NCBI RefSeq assembly: GCF_025751555.1
Contig: NZ_JAOWLB010000011.1
Location: forward strand, 62,001-126,000
Source: Ruegeria aquimaris
GTDB lineage: Bacteria; Pseudomonadota; Alphaproteobacteria; Rhodobacterales; Rhodobacteraceae
DNA: 64,000 nt
Direction: 5' to 3'
Notes under the pieces: model-generated
The model's database searches: none
The model's input: only the letters and a program-made list of their open reading frames with translations
What the model was told of the DNA's origin: nothing
In this document: positions 8,242-18,207 of the stretch, piece by piece
How the letters are laid out: each line of letters opens with the position of its first letter
Numbering within the stretch: position 1 is the first letter of the stretch
Position numbers and translations under genes: made by a program

Positions 8242-8256
8242 GTCAACTGAGTTGAC
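8242..8256. promoter_or_regulatory. Palindromic operator candidate upstream of the MarR gene
   Basis: GTCAACT-G-AGTTGAC is a perfect 7+1+7 palindrome 32 bp before the MarR start, in the region shared with the divergent Ada-like gene. MarR repressors usually bind palindromes of this size over their own promoters. The link to this regulator is inferred from location. Confidence 0.6.
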
Positions 8257-8287
8257 GAATCGTGCCGTCCGGTCCAGTACTGCGGGC

Positions 8288-8737
8288 ATGACACATGAAC
8301 CCGATCAGCTTTATCAGGCGGTACAGGCCACGCGGCCGCTCTTGCGCCACATCACGGCGGCGGTGGAGCGGGGCAGTCTACGCGCCGGAGTCACCGTGGG
8401 ACAGCGGGCCATCCTTGAAGGTCTGTCGCTGACTCCCGGCGCGACGGCGCCACAACTGGGCGCCGCGTTGCAGATGAAGCGGCAATATGTCTCTCGCATC
8501 CTGCAAGAGGTGCAACGCGCCGGGCTGATCGAACGGCGGGCCAATCCCGAACACGCTCGGTCGCACCGCTATTGGCTGACCCCGAAGGGGGAGGCCATCA
8601 TAACTGCGATCCGGGCGGATGAGATGGAGAAGCTGGCGCTGTTCTCCGAGGCTTTCTCACCCGCCGAGCTTGCCGCCTATCACAAGGTGCAGCTTGCCCT
8701 GAACGGGTTCTTTGCGAATTTGGCCAAGGAGGTCTGA
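8288..8737 (+). CDS. MarR family transcriptional regulator
   Basis: A 149-residue winged-helix protein from the ATG at 8288: TVGQRAILEGLSLTPGATAPQLGAALQMKRQYVSRILQEVQRAGLIERRANPEHARSHRY is the HTH plus wing, with the usual D/E-x-R-x4-Y pattern in the wing. Helical dimer segments flank it. A start further upstream at 8240 would cover the operator palindrome and is unlikely. The next gene begins one base after its stop behind AAGGAGG, so the two form an operon. Confidence 0.9.
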   Translation: MTHEPDQLYQAVQATRPLLRHITAAVERGSLRAGVTVGQRAILEGLSLTPGATAPQLGAALQMKRQYVSRILQEVQRAGLIERRANPEHARSHRYWLTPKGEAIITAIRADEMEKLALFSEAFSPAELAAYHKVQLALNGFFANLAKEV

Positions 8738-8738
8738 C

Positions 8739-9383
8739 ATGTCCGTTCTCTGGATTATCGCGGCTGGGCTGTTGGTTGTGGTTCTCTATGTCCTGCTGGA
8801 GATCCGCAAGATCGGTACTCCAACCAAAGGTCCGCAGATCGACCGGGCCGCGCGCACCGGAATCGCGCTGGTGGTGATCGACATGCAGAGCGATTTCACC
8901 TCCCTGCCGGTGTGGGAGGCCGCACAACTGGAAACCGCGATAGAGAACATTAGAACGTCGGCGGACGTGGCACGACGGGCCGGAATGCCGGTGATCGCGG
9001 TTCGGCAGGTGTACAAGGCCGGGTTGGCCCGGCTGTTGAACGGCTGGTTCAATCAGGGGCGCGGCAACGCGGGGTCGCCGGGTATCGGGCTGGACCCGCG
9101 CCTGAGCCGGGTGCCTGATATCGAGTTCGAGAAATCCATGGGAGATGCGTTTTCCGAACCCGCGTTGGAGCGATACCTAGAGGAAAACCGGATCGGCACG
9201 CTGATCCTCATGGGCTTGGATGGCTGTCACTGTGTAAAGAATACCGCGTTTGGCGCGCTGAATCGGGGCTATGCGGTGCGGATCGACCCGGCGACGGTGT
9301 TGGCGGCCGATGAGGCCGGATGGTCGAAGGTACAGCAGAACCTGACGGCAGCCGGGGCGGAAATGAGCGCGACAGCGGCATAG
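8739..9383 (+). CDS. Membrane-anchored isochorismatase-family hydrolase
   Basis: A 214-residue protein with an N-terminal membrane segment (VLWIIAAGLLVVVLYVLLEI, residues 3-22) followed by an isochorismatase-like fold: ALVVIDMQSDF (catalytic Asp), a later Lys in EFEKSMGDAF, and GLDGCHCVKNTAFGALNRGY with the nucleophilic Cys. The three form the Asp-Lys-Cys triad of cysteine hydrolases. A transmembrane anchor is uncommon in this family. It is co-transcribed with the MarR gene. Substrate unknown. Confidence 0.85.
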   Translation: MSVLWIIAAGLLVVVLYVLLEIRKIGTPTKGPQIDRAARTGIALVVIDMQSDFTSLPVWEAAQLETAIENIRTSADVARRAGMPVIAVRQVYKAGLARLLNGWFNQGRGNAGSPGIGLDPRLSRVPDIEFEKSMGDAFSEPALERYLEENRIGTLILMGLDGCHCVKNTAFGALNRGYAVRIDPATVLAADEAGWSKVQQNLTAAGAEMSATAA

Positions 9384-9434
9384 GCGCTGCCTTTTCAATT
9401 GCGGGGGATTGTCTGTCAGGGCATTAAGGCCCGG

Positions 9435-10079
9435 ATGGCAAAGCAACTCGATTATCACACGATCCGCGAGATCTTTACCCGGTTTCAGGCCGCCGATCCC
9501 GAACCCAAGGGCGAGCTGGAGCATGTGAACGCCTATACCTTGGTGGTGGCGGTCGCGCTGAGCGCGCAGGCCACGGATGCGGGGGTGAACAAGGCGACGC
9601 GCGAGCTGTTCAAGATCGCCGACACCCCGGAAAAGATGCTGGCGCTGGGCGAAGAGGGTGTGACCGAGCATATCAAGACCATTGGCCTGTTCCGGCAGAA
9701 GGCCAAGAACGTGATCAAGCTGAGCCACATCCTTGTCGAGCAATATGGCGGCGAGGTGCCCAATTCGCGCGCCGCGCTGCAATCGCTGCCCGGTGTCGGT
9801 CGCAAGACCGCCAATGTGGTGCTGAACATGTGGTGGCGCATCCCGGCGCAGGCGGTGGACACCCATATCTTTCGTGTCGGCAATCGCACCGGCATCTGCC
9901 CGGGCAAGGATGTGGACGCGGTCGAGCGCGCCATCGAAGACAATATCCCGGCCGACTTCCAGCAGCATGCGCATCACTGGCTGATCCTGCACGGCCGTTA
10001 CCATTGCAAAGCCAGAAAGCCGATGTGCGGCACCTGCCTCATCCGCGATCTGTGCCAATTCGAGGACAAGACCCTATGA
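9435..10079 (+). CDS. nth: Endonuclease III, DNA glycosylase/AP lyase
   Basis: Removes oxidised pyrimidines and nicks abasic sites in base-excision repair. The 214 residues show helix-hairpin-helix LPGVGRKTANVVLN (118-131), catalytic Lys124 and Asp142 (VDTHIFRV), and a [4Fe-4S] loop with Cys191, 198, 201 and 207, in the C-x6-C-x2-C-x5-C pattern. The ATG at 9435 gives the standard length. The stop overlaps the start of the kinase gene (ATGA), implying translational coupling. Confidence 0.97.
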   Translation: MAKQLDYHTIREIFTRFQAADPEPKGELEHVNAYTLVVAVALSAQATDAGVNKATRELFKIADTPEKMLALGEEGVTEHIKTIGLFRQKAKNVIKLSHILVEQYGGEVPNSRAALQSLPGVGRKTANVVLNMWWRIPAQAVDTHIFRVGNRTGICPGKDVDAVERAIEDNIPADFQQHAHHWLILHGRYHCKARKPMCGTCLIRDLCQFEDKTL

Positions 10080-11062
10080 AGACCTACGATGTCGTTGGCA
10101 TCGGCAATGCCGTTGTCGATGTGATCTCGCAAGCCGATGACAGCTTTCTCGACCTGATGGGGATCGAGAAGGGCATCATGCAACTGATCGAGCAGGAGCG
10201 CGGCGAGGTGCTCTATGCCTCGATGAAGGCGCGGGTGCAGACGCCGGGCGGTTCGGTGGCCAACACGATCGCGGGCGCGGGCGCGCTGGGGTTGGATACG
10301 GCGTTTATCGGGCGGGTGCGCGACGACGCACTGGGCCATTTCTATGCCGATGCGATGAATGAGGGCGGTATCGACTTCGTCAACCCGCCGGTGGCGGGCG
10401 ATCTGGCGACCTCGCGCTCGATGATCTTTGTCTCGCCCGATGGCGAGCGGTCGATGAACACCTATCTGGGCATCTCGACCACGCTGAGTTCGGCGGACGT
10501 GCCGCAGGATGTGACCGGAAATGCGAAACTGATGTTCCTCGAAGGCTACCTGTTCGACCATGACGCCGGCAAATCCGCGTTCCGCGAAGCGGCGCGGGCG
10601 ACCCGCGCGGCGGGCGGCAAGGCGGGGATTGCGATTTCCGATCCGTTCTGCGTCGACCGGCACCGGGCAGATTTCCTGTCGCTGATCCAGCACGACCTGG
10701 ATTTCGTGATCGGCAACGAGGCCGAGATCCAGTCGCTGTTCGAGACCGACCATCTGGACGATGCGCTGATGCTGACCTCGGGCATCTGTCCGCTGGTGGT
10801 CTGCACCCGTTCGGGCGACGGGGTGACGGTGATGGACGGCACGGTCCGCATCGACGTGCCTGTTGAAAAGGTGGTGCCGGTGGATGCCACCGGTGCGGGC
10901 GATCAGTTCGCCGCAGGCTTTCTGTTTGGCATGGCGACGGGCCGCGACTACGAGACCTGTGCCCGGATCGGCAATGTCTGCGCGCGCGAGGTGATCAGCC
11001 ATATCGGCCCGCGCCCCGAGACGAACATGGTCGAGTTGCTGAAGGAAAACGGGCTGCTCTGA
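10076..11062 (+). CDS. PfkB-family sugar/nucleoside kinase (adenosine kinase-like)
   Basis: A 328-residue ribokinase-fold kinase: N-terminal GIGNAVVDVI, TPGGSVANTIAGAGALG at 57-72 (PfkB signature 1) and DATGAGDQFAAGFLFG at 270-285 with catalytic Asp276 (signature 2). Alphaproteobacterial homologues with this length and the GGSVANT motif are usually annotated as adenosine kinase. The phosphorylated nucleoside or sugar is not proven by sequence. Start overlaps the nth stop by 4 bp. Confidence 0.88.
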   Translation: MKTYDVVGIGNAVVDVISQADDSFLDLMGIEKGIMQLIEQERGEVLYASMKARVQTPGGSVANTIAGAGALGLDTAFIGRVRDDALGHFYADAMNEGGIDFVNPPVAGDLATSRSMIFVSPDGERSMNTYLGISTTLSSADVPQDVTGNAKLMFLEGYLFDHDAGKSAFREAARATRAAGGKAGIAISDPFCVDRHRADFLSLIQHDLDFVIGNEAEIQSLFETDHLDDALMLTSGICPLVVCTRSGDGVTVMDGTVRIDVPVEKVVPVDATGAGDQFAAGFLFGMATGRDYETCARIGNVCAREVISHIGPRPETNMVELLKENGLL

Positions 11063-11073
11063 GTTCGGGCTGG

Positions 11074-11138
11074 AGAGGGGCGCTGCCCCTCTTGCCCTGC
11101 GGGCAATTCACCCCGGAGTACTTTTGACCAGAAAGAAG
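11074..11138 (+). repeat. Intergenic hairpin/GAGTA-tail repeat, copy 1
   Basis: Two tight hairpins, AGAGGGGC-gct-GCCCCTCT (11074-11092) and TTGCCC-tgc-GGGCAA (11092-11106), are followed by a tail containing CCCCGGAGTACTTTTGACC and AGAAAGAAG. The tail matches the tails at 16088-16120 and 41004-41031. It starts 12 bp after the kinase stop codon. Confidence 0.65.
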
Positions 11139-11139
11139 C

Positions 11140-11164
11140 AGGGGACGGACGCCGCCCCTTTTTT
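11140..11164 (+). terminator. Rho-independent terminator after the nth-kinase operon
   Basis: A stem GGGG-a-CGG with loop acg and CCG-CCCC (11141-11158, one bulged A) is followed by six T. It sits directly after the repeat and should end the nth-kinase transcript. Confidence 0.75.
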
Positions 11165-11259
11165 GATGCGCCTGTTTCCCGGGTGGGCGGGTAGCGGTCA
11201 AATTCTTGCCGGATTGCGGGGCTATTCCGAAGTGATGCGTAACGAGTCGGGTAGGCGGT

Positions 11260-11952
11260 ATGAAGGCAAGGGTGGCGGTGTTCGCGGATGGCGACAATAT
11301 CGGGGCCGCGCGGGCGCAGGAGGTGCTGGGCACGGCCCGGCAGCAGGGCAGTGTCGACTATGCCCGCGTCTATCTGGATGTGCAGCGCCCGAGCGCCTGG
11401 GCCGATCAGGCGGATTGGCGTTTGGTTCACGCTGGGCGGGGCAAGAACGCGGCGGATTTGTTGCTGACCCTCGATGCGATGGAGCTTGCCTTGACCGGGA
11501 GTTTTGACTGTTTCGTCATTGCCAGTTCGGATGGGGATTTCGCCCATCTGGCGCGGCGGTTGCGCGAGATCGGCAAAAGGGCCATCGGTATTGGTGAAGC
11601 CAAGGCGCCGGATGGATTCCGGTCAGCCTGTAGCCTGTTTGTCGAACTGGAGGCGAAATCTGCGGCGGCGGCGGTCAGTGTGCAGCCTGAGCGGTGCTCG
11701 AAGCTGGATCGGCAGATCAGGTCGGTGATCGCAAAGCACAGCAAGAACGGGCAGGGCATGGCGCTGACCCGGTTGGCACCGCTGATGCATCAGCAGTTTG
11801 GCACGCGCATCAGCCAGCGTCCGGAACGCAACTGGCGCGGATATCTTTCGGCGCGGCCCGATCTGTACGACCTGGATGCCAAGGGTACCGACGCGATGGT
11901 CCGGTTTCTTCCGGCCGGGTTTGCCGGAAGCGAGTTGGCCGATCTGGCCTAA
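11260..11952 (+). CDS. NYN-domain protein with C-terminal OST-HTH/LOTUS-like domain
   Basis: A 230-residue protein. Residues 1-115 form a NYN/PIN-like nuclease fold: VAVFADGDN with Asp10 and Asp12, GKNAADLLLTLDAMEL with Asp66, and SSDGDFAHLARRLRE with Asp91 and Asp93, the acidic set that binds metal in this family. Residues 147-220 (LDRQIRSVIAKHSKNGQGMALTRLAPLM and onward) resemble an OST-HTH/LOTUS RNA-binding domain. Together they suggest an RNA-acting nuclease; target unknown. The last 4 bp overlap the convergent MarR gene. Confidence 0.85.
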   Translation: MKARVAVFADGDNIGAARAQEVLGTARQQGSVDYARVYLDVQRPSAWADQADWRLVHAGRGKNAADLLLTLDAMELALTGSFDCFVIASSDGDFAHLARRLREIGKRAIGIGEAKAPDGFRSACSLFVELEAKSAAAAVSVQPERCSKLDRQIRSVIAKHSKNGQGMALTRLAPLMHQQFGTRISQRPERNWRGYLSARPDLYDLDAKGTDAMVRFLPAGFAGSELADLA

Positions 11953-12455
11953 GCTTCGGCGCGGGCGTTTGCGGTCTCGGCGCTGTGCAGGGCCTTGGCC
12001 AGCAGGGCGGTCAGTGCCACTTGTTCCTCCGTCGTCAACCCCTCCAAGAGCTGCGCCTGCGTCGCCACATGGGCGGCCATCATATCGTTGATAAGGGTCA
12101 GCCCCCTGGGTGTAAGCGCGATGATCACGCTGCGGCTGTCTTCGGGGTTCTTGCGGCGTTCGACCAGCCCGTCCTGTTCCAGCCGGTCGATCCGGTTGGT
12201 CATGGTGCCCGAGGCGACCATGGTCGTGTCGAGCAGCGCGCCGGGGGACAGCGCATAGGGCGGGCCCGAGCGCAGGAGCGTGGCGAGAACGTCGAACTTG
12301 GCCGGGTTGAGCCCGTATCGGGCAAAAGTTCTCTGCATCCCCTGGGTAAAGGCCATGGACAGCCGCGCCACCCGACCGATCACAGCCATGGCCCGCGTGT
12401 CGAGATCGGGGCGCTCGGCCGCCCATTGCCGGGTGATAAGGTCTACATGATCCAT
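11949..12455 (-). CDS. MarR family transcriptional regulator, divergent from EamA exporter
   Basis: A 168-residue winged-helix protein. LSPGALLDTTMVASGTMTNRIDRLEQDGLVERRKNPEDSRSVIIALTPRG is a textbook MarR HTH and wing with the D-x-R motif (EDSRS). The gene is divergent from an EamA-type exporter, with two large palindromes in the 82 bp between them. It is very likely the repressor of both genes. The effector is unknown. Confidence 0.92.
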   Translation of the reverse strand: MDHVDLITRQWAAERPDLDTRAMAVIGRVARLSMAFTQGMQRTFARYGLNPAKFDVLATLLRSGPPYALSPGALLDTTMVASGTMTNRIDRLEQDGLVERRKNPEDSRSVIIALTPRGLTLINDMMAAHVATQAQLLEGLTTEEQVALTALLAKALHSAETANARAEA

Positions 12456-12474
12456 GAACCGGGTTATTTCGCCG

Positions 12475-12522
12475 ATTTATCTTGACGTCAAGATAAATGA
12501 TGTTATCTCGACGTCGAGATAA
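12475..12522. promoter_or_regulatory. Twin perfect palindromes, operator pair of the MarR/EamA divergon
   Basis: A 24-bp perfect palindrome at 12475-12498 (core TTATCTTGACGTCAAGATAA) and a 20-bp perfect palindrome at 12503-12522 (TTATCTCGACGTCGAGATAA) share the pattern ATCT-Y-GACGTC-R-AGAT. Their centres are 26 bp apart, about 2.5 helix turns. They fill the gap between the regulator start (12455) and the exporter start (12538) and should cover both promoters. Confidence 0.88.
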
Positions 12523-12537
12523 ATTGATGAGGCTCCC

Positions 12538-13443
12538 ATGTCACGCACAACGGATATCGCCCTGACTGCAATCGCCCCGGCCATCTGGGGCAGTTCCTAT
12601 ATTGTCACCACCCAGTTCCTGCCCGCGCATTCGCCTTTTGCCGTGGCGCTTCTGAGGGCGCTGCCAGCCGGGTTGCTTTTGATGCTGCTGGTGCGCCAAT
12701 TGCCGCCGCGCGGCTGGATCGGGCGGCTGCTGATCCTGGGGGCGCTCAACTTCGCGGTGTTCTGGTCGCTGCTCTTTGTTGCCGCCTATCGCCTGCCGGG
12801 CGGGGTGGCCGCGACGGTGGGCGCGGTACAGCCGCTGATCGTCGTGTTCCTGTCAGCGGTGGCGCTGGGGACGCAGATCCGGCTGGGCGCGGTGCTGTCG
12901 GCGTTGGGCGGAATTGTCGGCGTGGCGCTGCTGCTGGGGCCCGAGGCGCGGCTGGATTGGGTTGGCGTGCTGGCCGGGCTGGGCGGCGCGCTGTCGATGG
13001 CGGTGGGCGTGGTGCTGACCCGCAAATGGCGGCCCGATGTGCCGCTGGTCACATTCACCGCCTGGCAGTTGACCGCCGGTGGTCTGTTGATGATGCCGGT
13101 GGCCTGGCTGGCCGCGCCAGATTGGCCGGCGCTGAGCCTGATCAATCTGGCGGCACTTGCCTGGCTCAGCCTGATCGGTGGTGCGCTGACCTATATCCTG
13201 TGGTTTCGCGGTCTGGCCCGGATCGAACCGGCGGCGGTATCGCTGCTCGGCATCCTCAGCCCGTTGACGGCGGTGATCCTGGGTTGGCTGGCGCTGGGCG
13301 AATCCCTGAGCCCGGTGCAGGGTCTGGGCGCGATCATCGTGCTGGGCGCGGTGTGGATCGGGCAGCGCCCGGCGGGCGCGCCCCGGCGGCTGCGCTTTGC
13401 TCAGCCCAGATGCGGGGCAAAGGCCGCAACGACGCGCTCGTAG
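12538..13443 (+). CDS. EamA/DMT superfamily transporter
   Basis: A 301-residue inner membrane protein with about ten hydrophobic helices arranged as two EamA repeats (first repeat from [17 protein letters not shown], second from [19 protein letters not shown]). The [14 protein letters not shown] segment near the end is typical of this exporter group. DMT proteins export amino acids or other metabolites. Its expression is probably controlled by the divergent MarR protein. The 3' end overlaps rppH by 43 bp in convergent orientation. Confidence 0.92.
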   Translation: MSRTTDIALTAIAPAIWGSSYIVTTQFLPAHSPFAVALLRALPAGLLLMLLVRQLPPRGWIGRLLILGALNFAVFWSLLFVAAYRLPGGVAATVGAVQPLIVVFLSAVALGTQIRLGAVLSALGGIVGVALLLGPEARLDWVGVLAGLGGALSMAVGVVLTRKWRPDVPLVTFTAWQLTAGGLLMMPVAWLAAPDWPALSLINLAALAWLSLIGGALTYILWFRGLARIEPAAVSLLGILSPLTAVILGWLALGESLSPVQGLGAIIVLGAVWIGQRPAGAPRRLRFAQPRCGAKAATTRS

Positions 13444-13886
13444 ACGTCACGCTTGAACGGCACGATCTCGGCCACCAGCCGGTCGGGATCCTGCCATTTC
13501 CAGCGGCTGAATTCGGGGTGGTCGGTCTTGATGTCGATCTGGTCGTCGCGGCCGGTGAAGCGGAACAGGTACCATTTCTGCTCCTGCCCGCGATAGCGCC
13601 CCTTCCAGATGCGCGGCACAAGGTCATGCGGCAGGTCGTAGGGCAGCCAGCCCTCGGTTTCTGCCACCCTCTCGACCAGATCGGCGGTCACGCCGGTTTC
13701 TTCCCATAGCTCGCGCAGGGCGGCCTCGAAGGGGTCCTCGTCCTCGTCCACCCCGCCTTGGGGCATCTGCCAGGCGTCGGTGTTCTGGTCCATGCGCTGG
13801 CCGACAAAGACGAACCCATCGCCATTCATCAGGACCACACCCACGCAGGGGCGATAGGGGAGCGCGGCAATCTCTTCGGGTGTCAT
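13401..13886 (-). CDS. rppH: RNA pyrophosphohydrolase RppH
   Basis: A Nudix hydrolase that converts 5'-triphosphate RNA to the monophosphate, triggering RNase E decay. The 161-residue protein matches the family length and motifs: [35 protein letters not shown], and the Nudix box from Gly44 to Glu63 (GX5EX7REUXEE). KWYLFRF and the FSRWKW segment are typical of RppH. The ATG at 13886 follows AAGGAAAG. Confidence 0.95.
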   Translation of the reverse strand: MTPEEIAALPYRPCVGVVLMNGDGFVFVGQRMDQNTDAWQMPQGGVDEDEDPFEAALRELWEETGVTADLVERVAETEGWLPYDLPHDLVPRIWKGRYRGQEQKWYLFRFTGRDDQIDIKTDHPEFSRWKWQDPDRLVAEIVPFKRDVYERVVAAFAPHLG

Positions 13887-13981
13887 AGATGTCTTTCCTT
13901 TGGGTTGGCCCTGTCTAGCAAGCGACGTTACGGCGGCAAAGGGGGTGACGTCGGGTTTCGCGTGACAGGTGCGCGGGCTAG

Positions 13982-16048
<2,067 letters not shown>

Positions 16049-16062
16049 TCCGGGCGGGGGGG

Positions 16063-16120
16063 AGAGATTTTTCGTCGAAAAATCTCTGCCTCCGGCGGGA
16101 GTATTTGCAGCGAAATGAAG
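16063..16120 (+). repeat. Intergenic hairpin/GAGTATTT-tail repeat, copy 2
   Basis: A perfect 11-bp hairpin, AGAGATTTTTC-gtc-GAAAAATCTCT (16063-16087), is followed by a tail with CCTCCGGCGGGAGTATTTGC and GCGAAATGAAG (16088-16120). It starts 15 bp after the fadH-type stop. The tail is nearly identical to copy 3, and the hairpin could end the transcript. Confidence 0.7.
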
Positions 16121-16191
16121 GGGCAAAGCGCTTGGGCCTTGGGTGGGTCTTGTGATAGTGTTCAGCTATTGGTTGCAAGGATTGAACGCTC

Positions 16192-16821
16192 ATGTCGGAA
16201 AAAGCGCTTTATGAACCCCTCTCTGCCGGTGACCCGCTGTTTTCGGGCTATCGGTTCCGTACCAGCGATCCCAGCGGTCCGCAGACCGAAGGGTTAGGGC
16301 TTGGCCTGGGCGGCGAGAACGGGCTGCAACCGGGCGATCCGGTTGCGCTCGATCAGCATTATGTACGCGCGGTGGCCTTTACCCGCGAGGCCAGCGGCAA
16401 GGTTAGCTGGTTCAACAGCCTGTTCAGTGCGCAGGCCAGCGGCAAGTCGGTGGGCGTGTTGCAGGAGGCGAAATCCTTCATGGTGGGGACGGTCGATGGC
16501 CAGCAGGTCGAGATCGGCGTTGCGGTTCTGTTGAAGATCGAGGCCACCAGTTTCAAATCGGAGGCTCAGGTTTCGGTGGCCAATATCGCGGCCGAGGCGC
16601 AGCTGGGCCTGTCGCGGGCCGAGATGGAGATCAGCGTGCGGGGCTATACCGGCGCGCTGGGCGACATGCTGCCTGCGCCAAGCGGAGTAGACCTGACCTC
16701 GTACACCAAATATCTCGAATCGTTCGAGCGCATCCAGAAACATGTGTTCGGGCCTGGCGGCGCGGCGCAGTATTCGCCCGTTGTCCTGGGCAAGCTGCGG
16801 GCCGGTGCCGGGGGCGATTGA
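16192..16821 (+). CDS. Hypothetical protein, 209 aa
   Basis: A soluble protein of 209 residues without signal peptide or membrane helix, starting MSEKALYEPLSAGDPLFSGY. It has a Gly-rich stretch (GLGLGLGGENGLQPGD) near residue 35, a central beta-rich segment (FMVGTVDGQQVEIGVAVLLKIEATSF) and an alternating region (VSVANIAAEAQLGLSRAEMEISVRGY). I recognise no family. It stands alone between two strand switches. Codon use looks like its neighbours, so it is probably a real gene. Confidence 0.7.
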   Translation: MSEKALYEPLSAGDPLFSGYRFRTSDPSGPQTEGLGLGLGGENGLQPGDPVALDQHYVRAVAFTREASGKVSWFNSLFSAQASGKSVGVLQEAKSFMVGTVDGQQVEIGVAVLLKIEATSFKSEAQVSVANIAAEAQLGLSRAEMEISVRGYTGALGDMLPAPSGVDLTSYTKYLESFERIQKHVFGPGGAAQYSPVVLGKLRAGAGGD

Positions 16822-16880
16822 CCGCCACACGGATCGGACCGCGCCCTCTGTTGGTTGAAACGTCTGTTGCGCCGCTTGTT

Positions 16881-17225
16881 CTAGCCGTGGCTTGCGCGGC
16901 TGTCGTCGGGCGCCTGATCGCGGTCGGTCATGCCATAGTCGCGGATCACACCCGCCACGCGCAGGCGGTAGTCGGCGAAGAGCGCCTCGCGCCCGCGAGT
17001 CTGGGAGCCGCGATGGGCGGCAAGCTGGCGCCAGCGGGTGACGGCCTCTTCATCCTCCCAGAAGGACAGCGACAAGAGCTTGCCGGGATTGGTGAGGCTC
17101 TGGAACCGTTCGACCGAGATGAAGCCCGGCATATCGTCAAGCAGGGCGCGCATCCGGCCCGCGAGATCGAGATAGGCGCCCTGTTGCCCTGGGGCGGGTT
17201 CGACTTCGAAGATGATGGCGATCAT
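16881..17225 (-). CDS. Antibiotic biosynthesis monooxygenase (ABM)-domain protein
   Basis: A 114-residue ferredoxin-like alpha/beta-barrel protein: MIAIIFEVEPAPGQQGAYLDL, then the family's MPGFISVERFQS, LLSLSFWEDEEAVTRWR and a following His in AAHRGS. ABM proteins dimerise and act as small cofactor-free oxygenases or haem/quinone-binding proteins. The ATG overlaps the stop of the preceding NIPSNAP-like gene (ATGA on the minus strand), so the pair is translated together. Substrate unknown. Confidence 0.85.
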   Translation of the reverse strand: MIAIIFEVEPAPGQQGAYLDLAGRMRALLDDMPGFISVERFQSLTNPGKLLSLSFWEDEEAVTRWRQLAAHRGSQTRGREALFADYRLRVAGVIRDYGMTDRDQAPDDSRASHG

Positions 17226-17545
17226 GTCGGTTCTCCATGCGCGGTGGAGACCAGTTTGAGCCATGTGCGGTCCTCGCGCAAAATGAACTTCTCGGACTGG
17301 GCAAAGTCGTAGTTCTGCCGCCCCAGCGGATCGGCGGCAAGGCGGGCGCGATATGCCTCGTATTCGGCCAGGCTGGGAATGTTGTAGATGCCGTAGGCAA
17401 GGGTCGATGAGCCCTCGTGCGGGGCGTAGTAGCCGATCAGGTCGGCGCCGCAGCGCGGGATCGCCTGGCCCCAGGTACGGGCGTAGCGTTCGAACTGGGC
17501 CCGTTTGGTCGGGTCGATATGGTAGCGGATGATGCAGGTCAGCAT
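17222..17545 (-). CDS. NIPSNAP family protein
   Basis: A 107-residue protein of the dimeric alpha+beta barrel superfamily: MLTCIIRYHIDPTKRAQFERYARTW, LIGYYAPHEGSSTLAYGIYNIPSLAEYEAYR and a C-terminal SEKFILREDRTWLKL, as in bacterial NIPSNAP proteins. It forms a two-gene operon with the ABM-domain gene. The function of bacterial members is unclear. The fold pairing suggests a shared reaction or a heteromer, which is inference. Confidence 0.85.
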   Translation of the reverse strand: MLTCIIRYHIDPTKRAQFERYARTWGQAIPRCGADLIGYYAPHEGSSTLAYGIYNIPSLAEYEAYRARLAADPLGRQNYDFAQSEKFILREDRTWLKLVSTAHGEPT

Positions 17546-17586
17546 GGGGGTCCTTTCGTCTGGACCCCCGTCTTAGGGCAAGGATC

Positions 17587-17606
17587 GCGGGCGAGGGTTC
17601 GCCCGC
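17587..17606 (-). terminator. Hairpin after the DUF4399 gene
   Basis: GCGGGCGA-gggt-TCGCCCGC is a perfect 8-bp stem located 18 bp beyond the minus-strand stop at 17624. It lacks a long T run, so termination may be partial. Confidence 0.5.
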
Positions 17607-17623
17607 TACCGAAGTCTTGGGTC

Positions 17624-18064
17624 TTATTTCACCTCGATCGTGATTACCTCGGACATGATCGGGGTGCTGTGGGGCACATGGGTATAGTCGCCCATCACCA
17701 GTTGCAGCGTGTGCTTGCCGGGCGCGAGGTCGAGCGTGACCTCAGTCTGCCCCTTGCCGAAGTGGCGGTGGTGCTCATCGGCGGGAAGCGCGTAGGTCAG
17801 TTCTTCGGCCCCGTCTTCGCCCTGACCCATCGGGGGGCGGTCGACCAGAAGGTGGTGATGGCCGGTATTCTCGGCCTCTGTCCCCGCCGGGGCGACGCCC
17901 ATGCCGCTGAGGCCGAAGATCACCGTGACCGGAGAGGCGACGGTATCGCCATCGGCGAGATTGGCGAAATAAACGCGTGCCTCGGGGTTTCCGGGCGTAT
18001 CGCCGCCCGCCAGGGCGGCGCTTGCCAAGAGGCCGATGCCAAGTGCTGACAGAAAGCTTTTCAT
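17624..18064 (-). CDS. DUF4399 periplasmic protein
   Basis: A 146-residue exported protein. MKSFLSALGIGLLASAALA is a Sec signal peptide, and the mature part holds the DUF4399 features: ARVYFANLADGDTVASPVTVIFGLSGMGVAPAG, NTGHHHLLVD and LAPGKHTLQLVMGDYTHVPHSTP. The His-rich strand resembles copper- or anion-binding beta proteins, but no function is proven. The start at 18064 places the signal peptide first. It is divergent from an AEC transporter. Confidence 0.9.
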   Translation of the reverse strand: MKSFLSALGIGLLASAALAGGDTPGNPEARVYFANLADGDTVASPVTVIFGLSGMGVAPAGTEAENTGHHHLLVDRPPMGQGEDGAEELTYALPADEHHRHFGKGQTEVTLDLAPGKHTLQLVMGDYTHVPHSTPIMSEVITIEVK

Positions 18065-18207
18065 AACCTGTTCCTCGTTGCTGAAACACTGGTTGCACTC
18101 TATGCGACACAGGGCGGAAAATCGAACATGCATTGCGAGTACACGGACTTGTGTATTTGCCCGCGCAGACGCAAGGTTCGGCGCATCAACCGGGGCATGG
18201 GGCAGGC

